From an uncultured Roseateles sp. (GTDB lineage Bacteria > Pseudomonadota > Gammaproteobacteria > Burkholderiales > Burkholderiaceae_C): 64,000 nucleotides of DNA. This document shows positions 18,009-26,626 of the stretch, one piece after another. The position numbers and the translations under genes are program-made. Under the pieces are notes generated by a model that was not told where the DNA came from, ran no database searches, and saw nothing but the letters and a program-made list of their open reading frames with translations. The stretch spans positions 1 to 64,000 of the forward strand of contig NZ_CAMFJS010000007.1 of the NCBI RefSeq assembly GCF_945956965.1, written 5' to 3'. The number at the start of each line of letters is the position of its first letter. The stretch's first letter is position 1.

Positions 18009-18497
18009 CTATTTGGGCAGCTTCAACAAACCCTTGTCGCTGAAGCGCACCGTGCCGAACATGCCGCCAGCCAGCTTGCCGGTCAGCACATAGGGCAGCT
18101 CACCCTGTTCGGCCACGCTGCCAAAGCTCACCGCTTGGCGCAGGGCGGCGAAGGCGGAGACGGTCAGCGGGATCTGCAAAATGCTTTCGCCATAGCGGGG
18201 GACCGTGCCTTTTTGGTCGCTGACGCCGCTGGCGAAGCTTTTGCCGTTGAGTTCCAAGTCAATCGCCGCGCCATCGAACTCGATCGGCGTTTCATTCGGA
18301 TTCTGGATGCGCAGCTTGACCATCAGGCGCAGCTCCAGGCCCTCGCCGCTGAGCGGCTCGACGCCCACTACATTGACGCGCAAGGCCTCGCGTTGCCCCA
18401 GCGCGGCGCAGCCGCCCAGCAGCATGAATGCGGCGGCGGGCAAGGCGGTAGTGACAGTGCGATGCAAAAAATGACGGCGGGCGTTGGCAGCGTTCAT
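18009..18497 (-). CDS. LEA14-type lipoprotein
   Basis: A 162-residue protein with a lipoprotein signal peptide (lipobox LLGGC, Cys about residue 30), preceded by an Arg-rich n-region. The mature part has the LEA type-2/WHy pattern of alternating strands, including LRIQNPNETPIEFDGAAIDLELNGKS. These beta-sandwich lipoproteins are common in Burkholderiales. The molecular role is unknown; plant relatives are linked to desiccation. It is probably anchored to the outer membrane facing the periplasm. Confidence 0.82.
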   Translation of the reverse strand: MNAANARRHFLHRTVTTALPAAAFMLLGGCAALGQREALRVNVVGVEPLSGEGLELRLMVKLRIQNPNETPIEFDGAAIDLELNGKSFASGVSDQKGTVPRYGESILQIPLTVSAFAALRQAVSFGSVAEQGELPYVLTGKLAGGMFGTVRFSDKGLLKLPK

Positions 18498-18564
18498 GCG
18501 GTCGGTTCCTTCCTGAGTCGGATGCGTCTGGATTTTCAGTTAGGCGTCTTGGCCTTCAAGCCCA

Positions 18565-19227
18565 TCAGGCCAGCACGCGCAGCAGCCACTGGTTGAGTTC
18601 TTGCACCTCTTCCATGCACAGCGAGTGTTCCATCGGATATTCATGCCATTCCGGCGCATAGCCCAGGGTCTGCAGTTTGTCCCGTGCTGCGGCGCCGCGG
18701 GCCAGGGCCACAACGGGGTCGCGCGTGCCGTGGGCCAGGAAGATGGGGGTGTTGTTATTGGCGCTGTGGCGTTCCGCCGCAGTGGCCTCGGCCAGAGGCA
18801 GATAGCCGGACATGCCCACCAGCCCGGCTAGGCGCTGCGGGTAGCGCAGGCCGGCCAGCAGGGTCATGGCGCAGCCTTGCGAGAAGCCGGCCAGCACGAT
18901 GCGCTCGGCCGGCATGCCATTGGCGATTTCGCGGTCCAGCAAGGCGTGGATTTGTTGGGTGGACAGGCGCAGGCCGGCTTCGTCCTCGCGGCGCTGCAGG
19001 TCGGTGCCGGCGATGTCGTACCAGGCGCGCATGCGGTAGCCGTTATTGATGGTGACGGCACGCTCGGGCGCACGCGGCATGACGCAGCGCACGGGGCCGA
19101 CGGCGTCCAGATCAAGGGCGTCGAACATCTGGATGAAGTCGGCGCCATCGGCACCCAGGCCGTGCAAGACGATCAGGGTGGCGCGCGGGGCGCTGGCGGG
19201 GTTCAGTTCAATCGTGACGAGGGACAT
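18565..19227 (-). CDS. Alpha/beta-hydrolase, phospholipase/carboxylesterase family
   Basis: A 220-residue cytoplasmic esterase when started at the ATG at 19227 (MSLVTIELNP). The oxyanion region is LIVLHGLGADG. The catalytic triad is readable as Ser in GFSQGCAM (about residue 117), Asp in THGTRDPVV and His in EYPMEHSLC. Length and motifs match the carboxylesterase/acyl-protein-thioesterase group (EstB, YpfH). It lies about 170 nt downstream of the lumazine synthase gene on the same strand. Confidence 0.92.
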   Translation of the reverse strand: MSLVTIELNPASAPRATLIVLHGLGADGADFIQMFDALDLDAVGPVRCVMPRAPERAVTINNGYRMRAWYDIAGTDLQRREDEAGLRLSTQQIHALLDREIANGMPAERIVLAGFSQGCAMTLLAGLRYPQRLAGLVGMSGYLPLAEATAAERHSANNNTPIFLAHGTRDPVVALARGAAARDKLQTLGYAPEWHEYPMEHSLCMEEVQELNQWLLRVLA

Positions 19228-19397
19228 GGTGCGGGCATGGGGTTCGGATGAGCCCGATGGTAGCGGGCTGGCATGGCAGCGCTGAAGGTCACGGCGGATG
19301 GCTAAGCCCTCGGCCGGACCAATCAACGTACAGAGGGCTTGGCAGACGGCGCAGCACGCCGCACCGTCTGCCGCGTCACTAGCGACGCGCCGCCCGC

Positions 19398-19955
19398 TCA
19401 GGCGAGTTCAAGCTCGCCGATGGGTTGGTGCGGCAAGTGCGCCAGACGCGCCAAGCTGCTCACGGTGTCCAGGCAGGCCTGGGCCAGTTCGCGGCCTTTT
19501 TCGACGAAGTGCTGGCGGAAGAACTGCTGGTGCACCTCATGTTCATGAAAGTCGTGCGGCGTCAGCACGGCGGAGAACACCGGCACATCGCAGTCCAGTT
19601 GCACGCGCATCAAGCCGTCGATGACGGCGCCGGCCACGAATTCATGCCGGTAGATGCCGCCGTTGACGACCAGGGCGCAGGCCACGATGGCCTCGTACCG
19701 GCCGCTCAGCGCCAAGCGTTTGGCATGCAGCGGGATTTCAAACGCGCCGGGCACCTCGAAGTGCTCGATCTCGTCGGCGCATTTGCCGCGCCGTCGGCAC
19801 TCGGCCTTGAAGGCGTCGGTGGCGCAGCTGACGATGCCTTTGTGCCAGCTGGCGCTGATGATGGCCAGGCGTTTGCCCTGGTGGGCGCGGCCGGCAGGCG
19901 GTGCCGAGCCTGGGGTGGCGGGTAGGGATTGCTTCAGTCCTTGGGTCTGATTCAT
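19398..19955 (-). CDS. ribH: 6,7-dimethyl-8-ribityllumazine synthase, type II (RibH2)
   Basis: A protein of about 185 residues started at the ATG at 19955. It condenses 5-amino-6-ribitylaminouracil with 3,4-dihydroxy-2-butanone 4-phosphate, the penultimate step of riboflavin synthesis. The text FEVPGAFEIPLHAK, NGGIYRHEFVAGAVIDG and SAVLTPHDFHEH matches the decameric RibH2 type described in Brucella and Mesorhizobium, not the icosahedral RibH1 type, which has a GAVIRG-like motif. About 25 residues at the N-terminus are non-conserved. An FMN riboswitch precedes the gene, so it is repressed by FMN. No other rib gene is in the window. Confidence 0.92.
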   Translation of the reverse strand: MNQTQGLKQSLPATPGSAPPAGRAHQGKRLAIISASWHKGIVSCATDAFKAECRRRGKCADEIEHFEVPGAFEIPLHAKRLALSGRYEAIVACALVVNGGIYRHEFVAGAVIDGLMRVQLDCDVPVFSAVLTPHDFHEHEVHQQFFRQHFVEKGRELAQACLDTVSSLARLAHLPHQPIGELELA

Positions 19956-20045
19956 GGTGGTCCTCAATAGGATGGTTGCCAGAATCAGGGCGCAGGCACG
20001 CAAGCGCGGCGCCAGCCTCCGGGGAAGCTGTCGCCGACACCACGC

Positions 20046-20206
20046 GTTTCTCTTTCATCCGGACTATGACCGTCGGCTCTGGCATCGCACCAGATCTGCT
20101 GACCCCGCAGACGGCCGAAGCCAGCTGCGGGCGCTCGCGGGCTCCCGTGCAGAACACGGATACCGCCGGTGGGGAATTCCACCCCGCCCTGAGAACGCTG
20201 CCAGAC
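20046..20206 (-). promoter_or_regulatory. FMN riboswitch (RFN element)
   Basis: Read on the minus strand, the leader has the conserved RFN blocks in order: TTCTCAGGGCGGGGTG, then CCCCACCGGCGGT, then AGCCCGCGAGCG, then GGTCAGCAGATCTGGTG, then GCCGACGGTCATAGTCCGGATG followed by AAAGAGA. The element ends about 90 nt before the ribH start. FMN binding is expected to reduce expression. No U-tract terminator follows, so control is probably at translation. Confidence 0.95.
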
Positions 20207-20274
20207 CCATCTGGGCCTGGCGCGGCGATTCTAGAGGGCGGAAAGCCGAAGCAATTGGGGCCGAGCCTGGCGCT

Positions 20275-20490
20275 TCAGTTCGGCAGCAAGCTGTTCAAGC
20301 CCCACATCAGGCCAGGGTAGACCAGGCCCCAGCTCGCCAAGACCAATGCCGCGCACTTCCACGCGATCAAGGCATGGCGCTTGCCGCGCTGCGTGTGCGA
20401 GGGCTGCGCGGCTGCGTCACGCCAAGCGCCACGCGGCGGCATCAGCTGCTGGGTGGCGGCGCGGCGGTCTTTCAGATGGGCGCTTCTCAT
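20275..20490 (-). CDS. Small membrane protein of unknown function
   Basis: A 71-residue protein that begins after a near-perfect AAGGAGG Shine-Dalgarno sequence 6-12 nt before the ATG, which is strong evidence that it is translated. The first 40 residues are basic and polar. One membrane segment follows (about residues 44-66, AALVLASWGLVYPGLMWGLN). I do not recognise the family. It lies directly upstream of the FMN riboswitch on the same strand, with a gap of about 70 nt, so it is probably a separate unit, though a role in flavin physiology cannot be excluded. Confidence 0.62.
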   Translation of the reverse strand: MRSAHLKDRRAATQQLMPPRGAWRDAAAQPSHTQRGKRHALIAWKCAALVLASWGLVYPGLMWGLNSLLPN

Positions 20491-20594
20491 GATGGCCTCC
20501 TTGGGGCGATATCCAACAATCCAGTGGCCATCGGATGCAAACCTCGTGCCAGCGGGCTTCTGGGCTGCCCAATGCCGTCTTGCGCGGCGCAGGC

Positions 20595-21113
20595 TCAGCC
20601 GCTGCTGCGGTCCACGCGCAGGGCCAGCACCACCGAGCTGGTGGTCTTGATCACGCCGTCGATCTCGCCGATTTCGTCCAGCAGCGCGTCCAGGCGCATG
20701 GTGGATTCCGCACGCAGCAGGGCCATGTAGTCGAACTCACCGCTGACGGAGGCCAGCTGGCGAAGCTCGGGCAATTGACTCAGGCGTTTGACCACCTCGC
20801 GGCCGGCCTTGGCTTGCACGGTGATGCCCACAAACGCCTGCACGCCGCGGTCAGCCGCGTCGGCGCCTAGGCGCGCGGTGTAGCCCACGATGGTGCCATT
20901 GCCCTCCAAACGGGCCAAACGAGCCACCACCGTGGTGCGTGCCACGCCCAGCTTGCGGGCCAGTTCGGCGGTGCTGGCGCGCGCATTGGCCTGCAACTGG
21001 GTAATCAACTGGCGGTCCAGCGCGTCCAGGCTGCTCGGCGCGGGGGCGGGGCTGGCCGGGGCCGCGCTGAGGCTTGAAGGTGCAGGGGTGGGCGGCTGTG
21101 AGCGGGACGTCAT
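20595..21113 (-). CDS. Lrp/AsnC-family transcriptional regulator
   Basis: A 172-residue protein with a disordered Pro/Ser/Ala N-terminus (about 1-28). The helix-turn-helix follows (about 29-80, LDALDRQLITQLQANARAS then LARKLGVARTTVVARLARLE), then the RAM ligand-binding domain (about 95-165). Lrp-family proteins sense amino acids. It is divergent from the lysine dehydrogenase-like gene, so it most likely controls lysine catabolism, as BkdR, LysM or PutR do for their neighbours. Repeats in the shared promoter region are described separately. Confidence 0.92.
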   Translation of the reverse strand: MTSRSQPPTPAPSSLSAAPASPAPAPSSLDALDRQLITQLQANARASTAELARKLGVARTTVVARLARLEGNGTIVGYTARLGADAADRGVQAFVGITVQAKAGREVVKRLSQLPELRQLASVSGEFDYMALLRAESTMRLDALLDEIGEIDGVIKTTSSVVLALRVDRSSG

Positions 21114-21138
21114 GACAAACCCTTGCTTGATGCGTTAT

Positions 21139-21187
21139 GGCGAAACAGATCGTCGAAACGGCGAAACATCCAGATTATTCGTCGAAA
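21139..21187. promoter_or_regulatory. Repeat array, candidate Lrp operator
   Basis: GGCGAAACA occurs at 21139 and 21160, and TCGTCGAAA at 21150 and 21179, all in the same orientation, in the region between the divergent Lrp-type regulator and the dehydrogenase gene. Spacings of roughly 10, 20 and 30 nt put the copies near one face of the helix. Use as an operator is inferred. Confidence 0.45.
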
Positions 21188-21272
21188 TCATGCTTTCTTT
21201 CGTCCGGACTCATCCCTAGACTGCGGCCGAACAAGCCTTAGGCCATGCCGCCTCAACCCTCAGGAGATCCCC

Positions 21273-22367
21273 ATGAAAGTCGCTCTGCTCGGCGCCGGAC
21301 ACATCGGCCAAACCATCGCCCGCCTGCTGCACGCCAGTGGTGACTATCAAGTGACGGTGATCGACAAAAACGCCCAAGCCCTGGCCAAGCTGCAGGCCGA
21401 GGGCATTGCCACGCGAACGGTGGATACCGAAGACAAGCGCGCGCTGGCCGTGGCCTTGCGGGGGCAGGACACGGTGGTCAATGCCTTGCCCTACCACCTG
21501 GCCATCACCGCCGCCCATCTGGCGCTCGAAGCAGGCTGCCACTATTTCGACCTGACCGAGGACGTGGCGGCCACCAAGGAAATCAAGCGCATCGCCGAAG
21601 GCGCCCGCACCGCCTTCATGCCGCAGTGCGGCCTGGCACCCGGCTTCATCGGCATCGTCGCCCATCATCTGGCCAAGAGTTTCGACACCTTGCAGGATGT
21701 GAAGATGCGCGTTGGCGCCTTGCCGGCCTTCCCGACCAATGCGCTGAAGTACAACCTAACGTGGAGCGTGGACGGACTGATCAACGAGTACTGCCACCCT
21801 TGTGAATCGATCCATGATGGCGAGCTGATTGCCGCACTGCCGCTCGAAGGCCTGGAGCATTTCTCGCTCGACGGTACCGAGTACGAAGCCTTCAACACCT
21901 CGGGCGGCCTGGGCACATTGTGCGAGACCCTGCAAGGGCGGGTGCGCAATCTCGACTACAAAACCGTGCGCTACCCCGGCCACCGCGATTTGATGCAGAT
22001 GCTGCTGGACGATCTGCAGCTCAAGAACGATCAGGAAACGCTGAAGAACATCATGCGCAAGAGCATGCCTGCCACCATGCAAGACGTGGTGCTGGTCTTC
22101 GTGACGGTGTCGGGCATGCGCGGCGGCGCCCTGGTGCAGGAGGTGTTTGCGCGCAAGATCTTTGCCGAGCGCGATGGCGCCGCGCCCCTGTCTGCCATCC
22201 AGATCACCACGGCCGCCGGCATCTGCGCGGCGGTGGACTTGTTCCGCGAAGGCAAATTGCCCGCCTCCGGTTTCATCCGCCAAGAGCAGGTGGCGCTGCC
22301 TGACTTCCTGGCCAACCGCTTCGGCAAGGCCTATCAGCAGTCGCGCCAGGTGGAGTCGATTGGTTGA
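21273..22367 (+). CDS. Saccharopine dehydrogenase-family protein, probable L-lysine 6-dehydrogenase
   Basis: A 364-residue NAD(P)-dependent dehydrogenase started at the ATG at 21273 behind AGGAG. The Rossmann motif LLGAGHIGQ is at the N-terminus, and later MPQCGLAPGFIG and WSVDGLINEYCHPCE match both bacterial saccharopine dehydrogenases and lysine 6-dehydrogenase. No lysine-ketoglutarate reductase partner is present, so direct oxidation of lysine to aminoadipate semialdehyde (as piperideine-6-carboxylate) fits best. The ALDH7-type gene 46 nt downstream would finish the route to 2-aminoadipate. The Lrp regulator is divergent. The choice between lysine and saccharopine as substrate is inference. 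Confidence 0.85.
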   Translation: MKVALLGAGHIGQTIARLLHASGDYQVTVIDKNAQALAKLQAEGIATRTVDTEDKRALAVALRGQDTVVNALPYHLAITAAHLALEAGCHYFDLTEDVAATKEIKRIAEGARTAFMPQCGLAPGFIGIVAHHLAKSFDTLQDVKMRVGALPAFPTNALKYNLTWSVDGLINEYCHPCESIHDGELIAALPLEGLEHFSLDGTEYEAFNTSGGLGTLCETLQGRVRNLDYKTVRYPGHRDLMQMLLDDLQLKNDQETLKNIMRKSMPATMQDVVLVFVTVSGMRGGALVQEVFARKIFAERDGAAPLSAIQITTAAGICAAVDLFREGKLPASGFIRQEQVALPDFLANRFGKAYQQSRQVESIG

Positions 22368-22413
22368 TGGCTCGGGTCGAGCCTGGCTGTAGAAAAAACC
22401 TGAGAATGCGCTC

Positions 22414-23916
22414 ATGAACGAAATCAAAACCCTTCTGAATTCCCTGGGCCTGGCCGACAGCGCCTTCACCGGCGGCACGCTGGCCGTGCGCTCACCCATC
22501 GATGGTGCGGCGATCGGTGCGGTGACTGAGGCCTCGGCCGACGACATGCGCGCTGCCGTGGCGCGCGCCCACAGCGCCTTCTTGGCCTGGCGGGTGGTGC
22601 CGGCGCCGCGCCGTGGCGAGCTGGTGCGCTTGTTCGGCGAGGAACTGCGCTTGCACAAGGCGGCCCTGGCCCGTCTGGTGTCGCTGGAGGCCGGCAAGGT
22701 CACCAGCGAGGGTGAGGGCGAGGTGCAGGAGATGATCGACATCTGCGACTTCGCTGTCGGCCTGTCGCGCCAGCTGCACGGCCTGACCATCGCCTCCGAG
22801 CGCCCCGGTCACCGCATGATGGAGCAGTGGCTGCCTCTGGGCGTGGTGGGCATCATCTCGGCCTTCAACTTCCCCGTGGCCGTGTGGGCCTGGAATTCGG
22901 CCCTGGCCCTGGTGTGCGGCAATGCCTGCGTGTGGAAGCCCTCGGAGAAAACGCCTTTGACGGCCTTGGCCACGCAAGCCTTGTTCGACAAGGCTCTGGC
23001 TCGTTTTGAGGGCGCACCGGCGCATTTGTCCCAGGTGCTCAACGGCGGCGCAGCCGTGGGCGAAGCCATGGTGGACGATTCCCATGTGGCCCTGGTGTCG
23101 GCCACCGGCTCGACCCGCATGGGCCGCGCGGTGGGCCCCAAGGTGGCGGCGCGCTTTGGCCGCTGCTTGCTGGAGCTGGGCGGCAATAACGCCATCATCG
23201 TCAGCCCTTCGGCCGATCTGGATCTGGCGGTGCGCGGCATTCTGTTCGGCGCCTATGGCACGGCCGGTCAGCGCTGCACCACCACCCGCCGCGTCATCAT
23301 TCACGCCAGCATTCACGACGAGCTGGTGGCGCGCCTGGACCGTGCGCGCGCCACGCTGGCCATCGGCAGCCCGCTGGAGGCGGGCAATCTGATCGGCCCG
23401 CTGATCGACCAAGCCGCTTTCGATGCGATGCAAAAGGCCTTGGCCCAGGCGCGCGAGCAGGGCGGTGTGATCAGCGGTGGTGAACGCGCCCTGGCCGATG
23501 TCTATCCGCAGGCTTGGTACGCCACGCCGGCCTTGGTGCGCATGCCCGCGCAAACGGCCGTGGTCAAGCATGAGACCTTCGCGCCCATCCTCTACACCCT
23601 CAAGTACGAGACGCTGGATCAAGCCATTGCGCTGCAGAACGAGGTGCCACAAGGCTTGTCCTCGGCCATCTTCACCAATGACTTGCGTGAGGCGGAACTC
23701 TTCCTCTCGGCCAGCGGTTCGGACTGCGGCATTGCCAACGTCAATATCGGCACCTCGGGTGCCGAGATCGGCGGCGCATTCGGGGGAGAGAAGGAGACCG
23801 GCGGTGGCCGCGAATCGGGCTCCGATGCCTGGCGCGCTTATATGCGCCGCGCCACCAACACGATCAATTACTCCGGTGCGCTGCCCCTGGCCCAAGGCGT
23901 GAAATTCGACTTCTGA
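22414..23916 (+). CDS. ALDH7-type aldehyde dehydrogenase, probable aminoadipate-semialdehyde dehydrogenase
   Basis: A 500-residue aldehyde dehydrogenase. The catalytic Cys is in AGQRCTTTRR (about residue 290), the general-base Glu in LLELGGNNA (about 255), and the NAD site includes GVVGIISAFNFP. The C-terminus, GGAFGGEKETGGGRESGSDA, then RATNTINYS and ending KFDF, is diagnostic of the ALDH7/antiquitin group, which oxidises alpha-aminoadipate semialdehyde in lysine breakdown. Its place 46 nt after a lysine/saccharopine dehydrogenase-like gene supports that substrate. Confidence 0.92.
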   Translation: MNEIKTLLNSLGLADSAFTGGTLAVRSPIDGAAIGAVTEASADDMRAAVARAHSAFLAWRVVPAPRRGELVRLFGEELRLHKAALARLVSLEAGKVTSEGEGEVQEMIDICDFAVGLSRQLHGLTIASERPGHRMMEQWLPLGVVGIISAFNFPVAVWAWNSALALVCGNACVWKPSEKTPLTALATQALFDKALARFEGAPAHLSQVLNGGAAVGEAMVDDSHVALVSATGSTRMGRAVGPKVAARFGRCLLELGGNNAIIVSPSADLDLAVRGILFGAYGTAGQRCTTTRRVIIHASIHDELVARLDRARATLAIGSPLEAGNLIGPLIDQAAFDAMQKALAQAREQGGVISGGERALADVYPQAWYATPALVRMPAQTAVVKHETFAPILYTLKYETLDQAIALQNEVPQGLSSAIFTNDLREAELFLSASGSDCGIANVNIGTSGAEIGGAFGGEKETGGGRESGSDAWRAYMRRATNTINYSGALPLAQGVKFDF

Positions 23917-23936
23917 GATAGAAAAATCAGAAAGTC

Positions 23937-23966
23937 TTGCCAAGACCAAAAAATTAATGCTATAGT
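23937..23966 (+). promoter_or_regulatory. Sigma-70 promoter of the tRNA-Leu gene
   Basis: The -35 box TTGCCA (23937-23942) and extended -10 TGCTATAGT (box at 23961-23966) are separated by 18 nt. The tRNA starts 45 nt further on. Confidence 0.8.
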
Positions 23967-24011
23967 TCGGCCTCTTCGCTGCAGACAACAAGTCAGCAGC
24001 AATGAAGAAAA

Positions 24012-24096
<85 letters not shown>

Positions 24097-24103
24097 AACA
24101 ATG

Positions 24104-24129
24104 AGGGCCAGCACGCAAGTGCTGGCCCT
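24104..24129 (+). terminator. Terminator hairpin after tRNA-Leu
   Basis: AGGGCCAGCAC (24104-24114) pairs with GTGCTGGCCCT (24119-24129) around a GCAA tetraloop. The following T-tract is interrupted (TTGCGTTTG). Confidence 0.8.
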
Positions 24130-24243
24130 TTGCGTTTGCGCGAATGCTTTGCGCTAACGGCTTTTTTCAAACTGCTTGTGCTAACGAGCGGTGGATGCTG
24201 ATGAGCTGAGCTGAGCTAAGCGCCTGAGGCTTCAGCTTGAGGG

Positions 24244-26337
24244 TCAGGTCTTGCCGTCTTCCAGCAGCATGCGTTCGAACTCTTGGGCGGAGACCGGGCG
24301 CGAGATCAAATAGCCCTGCACAAAATCGCAACCCGCTGCGCGCAGCAGCTCGCGTTGTTCGACCGTTTCCACACCTTCGGCCACCACTTGCATGTCCAGC
24401 GCTTGGGCCATCGTGATGATGGCCTTGCACAGCGCCAGGTCCTTGCTGCCGGGCAGCAGGTCTCGCACAAAGCTGCGGTCGATCTTGAGCACATCGATGG
24501 CCAGGCTTTGTAGATAAGACAGCGAGCTGAAGCCGGTGCCGAAGTCATCCAATGAAATCTGCATGCCGGCCGCGCGCAGCGCGCTCAAGCGCTCGGTAAC
24601 GGCGGAGTCGGCTTCCAGCAGCAGGCCTTCGGTGATTTCGACCGCCAGGGCTTGGCCGGGCAGGCCCAGCTCGCGCAGGCGGGCGGGCCAATCTGGTGCG
24701 GTGGCAATGGCTTCGCCAGATTCATCCGCATCGCGTGTATCCGCAATGCGGAACTGCACCGGCGATTTGTTCAGGCACAGCTGCAGATGCGGCGCGATGC
24801 TCTCGCGCCAGCGCTTGGCCTGTGCGGCCACTTGCTCGAACACCCACTCGCCAATCTCGATGATCAGGCCGCTGGCCTCGGCCAGGGGCACAAATTCCGC
24901 CGGCCCCAGCAGGCCACGGGTCGGGTGCTGCCAACGCAAGAGGGCTTCGGCCTTGCAGATGCGCCCATCGCTGAGGCGGATGATGGGTTGGTAGACCAGG
25001 CTGAACTGATGGCCGGCCACGGCCTCGTGCAAATCATTGCTGAGCCGGGCGCGCGCCAGGGCGGCCGCTTGCAACTCGGGCGTAAAGCGGCGCTGGCAGT
25101 TGCGGCCCGCCCCCTTGGCAAGGTAGAGCGCCTGATCGGCATGTTTGAACAGCGTCTCGGCCTGCTCGCCATCACTGGGGTAAAGGCTCAAGCCGATGCT
25201 GGCCGATACAAACACCCGCTCGCCCTGCAGCTCGAAGGAGGTGGACAGGCTTTGCAGAATCTGCTGCGCCAAGTTTTCCGCTTGCGCGGGTGAGCTGACT
25301 TCTTCCAGCACCACGGTGAACTCATCGCCGCCCATGCGGGCCACGGTGCTGGGCTGGCCCTCGCACGCCTGCCGGATGCGGCCGGCCGCCTGGATCAGCA
25401 GCAGGTCACCCATGGCGTGGCCCAGCATGTCATTGACTTCTTTGAACTGGTCAAGGTCGATGAAAAGCACCGCCACCGACAGGCCATTGCGCTGGGCGCG
25501 CAGCTTGGCTTGCTCCAGCCGGTCGCGCAGCAGGCTGCGGTTGGGCAGGCCGGTCAGGGCGTCGAAATGCGCTTGCTGCCAGATCAGGGCATCGTTGGAG
25601 CGGCGTGTGGTGATGTCGGTGTGGGTGCCCACCATGCGCAGGGGCCGGCCTTCTTCGTCGCGGCTGATCACCATGCCGCGGCTGAGAATCCATTTCCAGC
25701 TGCCGTCCTTGCACAGCACGCGGTGCTCATTGCTGTAGAGCGGCGCGGCGCCGCTGAAATGGGCTTCGCGGTCGGCGGTCATCTGCGCCACATCGTCCGG
25801 GTGGGTGCGGGCGTCGAACTCGGCCGGGCTGGGTTGGATCTCGTCTTCGCCGTAGCCGTACATCTGCAGATAGCGCGGTGAGTAGGTCTCCACGCCGGTC
25901 TGCACATACCAGTCCCACACGCCGTCGCCATTGCTTTCCAGGGCGAGCTTCCACAAATCGTCGGACTCGCGCAGCCGGGTCTCGGCGTTCTTGCGTTCGT
26001 TGATGTCGGTGTGGCTGCCCAGCCAGCGGCCATCGGGCAGGGCCCGGGCTTGGGCCAGTTGCCAGCGCAGGCTGCCATCGGCGGCGCGGAGGCGGTAGTC
26101 CATCACCCACTCGCCGCTGCTCTGTGCGGCGGCCCAGCGTTGCTCGAACTCGGCTCGCTCATCGGGCTGCAGCAACTCGGGCCAGCGCAGGCGCTGCAAT
26201 TCGGTTTGATCCAGGCCCAGATAGCTCAGCAAATGCTGGTTGCCGAACAGCGGGCGCAAGTCGGCATCCATGAGCCAGACCTGATGGGCAGCGAACTGCA
26301 GCCAGTCTTGGACGGGTAATTCCGCGTGCATGCTCAT
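24244..26337 (-). CDS. PAS-PAS-GGDEF-EAL cyclic-di-GMP signalling protein
   Basis: A 697-residue cytoplasmic protein with no membrane segments. Two PAS/PAC modules (about 10-125 and 130-255) precede a GGDEF domain (about 265-425) with an intact active site (RMGGDEFTVV) and an EAL domain (about 435-690) with intact EALLRW, DDFGTGFSS and EGVET motifs. Both synthesis and hydrolysis of c-di-GMP are therefore possible; the net activity cannot be told from sequence. The PAS domains suggest a small ligand, redox or oxygen signal. The start has a second Met two codons later. Confidence 0.93.
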   Translation of the reverse strand: MSMHAELPVQDWLQFAAHQVWLMDADLRPLFGNQHLLSYLGLDQTELQRLRWPELLQPDERAEFEQRWAAAQSSGEWVMDYRLRAADGSLRWQLAQARALPDGRWLGSHTDINERKNAETRLRESDDLWKLALESNGDGVWDWYVQTGVETYSPRYLQMYGYGEDEIQPSPAEFDARTHPDDVAQMTADREAHFSGAAPLYSNEHRVLCKDGSWKWILSRGMVISRDEEGRPLRMVGTHTDITTRRSNDALIWQQAHFDALTGLPNRSLLRDRLEQAKLRAQRNGLSVAVLFIDLDQFKEVNDMLGHAMGDLLLIQAAGRIRQACEGQPSTVARMGGDEFTVVLEEVSSPAQAENLAQQILQSLSTSFELQGERVFVSASIGLSLYPSDGEQAETLFKHADQALYLAKGAGRNCQRRFTPELQAAALARARLSNDLHEAVAGHQFSLVYQPIIRLSDGRICKAEALLRWQHPTRGLLGPAEFVPLAEASGLIIEIGEWVFEQVAAQAKRWRESIAPHLQLCLNKSPVQFRIADTRDADESGEAIATAPDWPARLRELGLPGQALAVEITEGLLLEADSAVTERLSALRAAGMQISLDDFGTGFSSLSYLQSLAIDVLKIDRSFVRDLLPGSKDLALCKAIITMAQALDMQVVAEGVETVEQRELLRAAGCDFVQGYLISRPVSAQEFERMLLEDGKT

Positions 26338-26626
26338 GGATGACGTTGGCCGATTTAGCTTGAACTCATGCGCAAGGTGGGGCCAGGATAGGCTGAACTA
26401 TGGCGCCCTCATGCTAACGCGATTGCCAAACGGCCTAACAAAAAATGGCAGGCTGCCAAAGGTAATTCATCACGCCGCGCGGGCTGCCGGGTGGAGTAGC
26501 GGCCGCGAGCATCTATGATGGCTAGGCGCATCGGCGCGATTCGCGCGAGGTGAGTCATGCCGATTCAGCGAAAATAGCGTCGCCCGAGCTTGTCGGGCTT
26601 CAATGAGAGATGAGAAAGAGCCTGGA

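Noticed and set aside
19341..19372. Inverted repeat GGCAGACGG/CCGTCTGCC after ribH as a terminator
   Set aside because: The stem is real but the loop is long and there is no T-tract, so I do not list it as a terminator.
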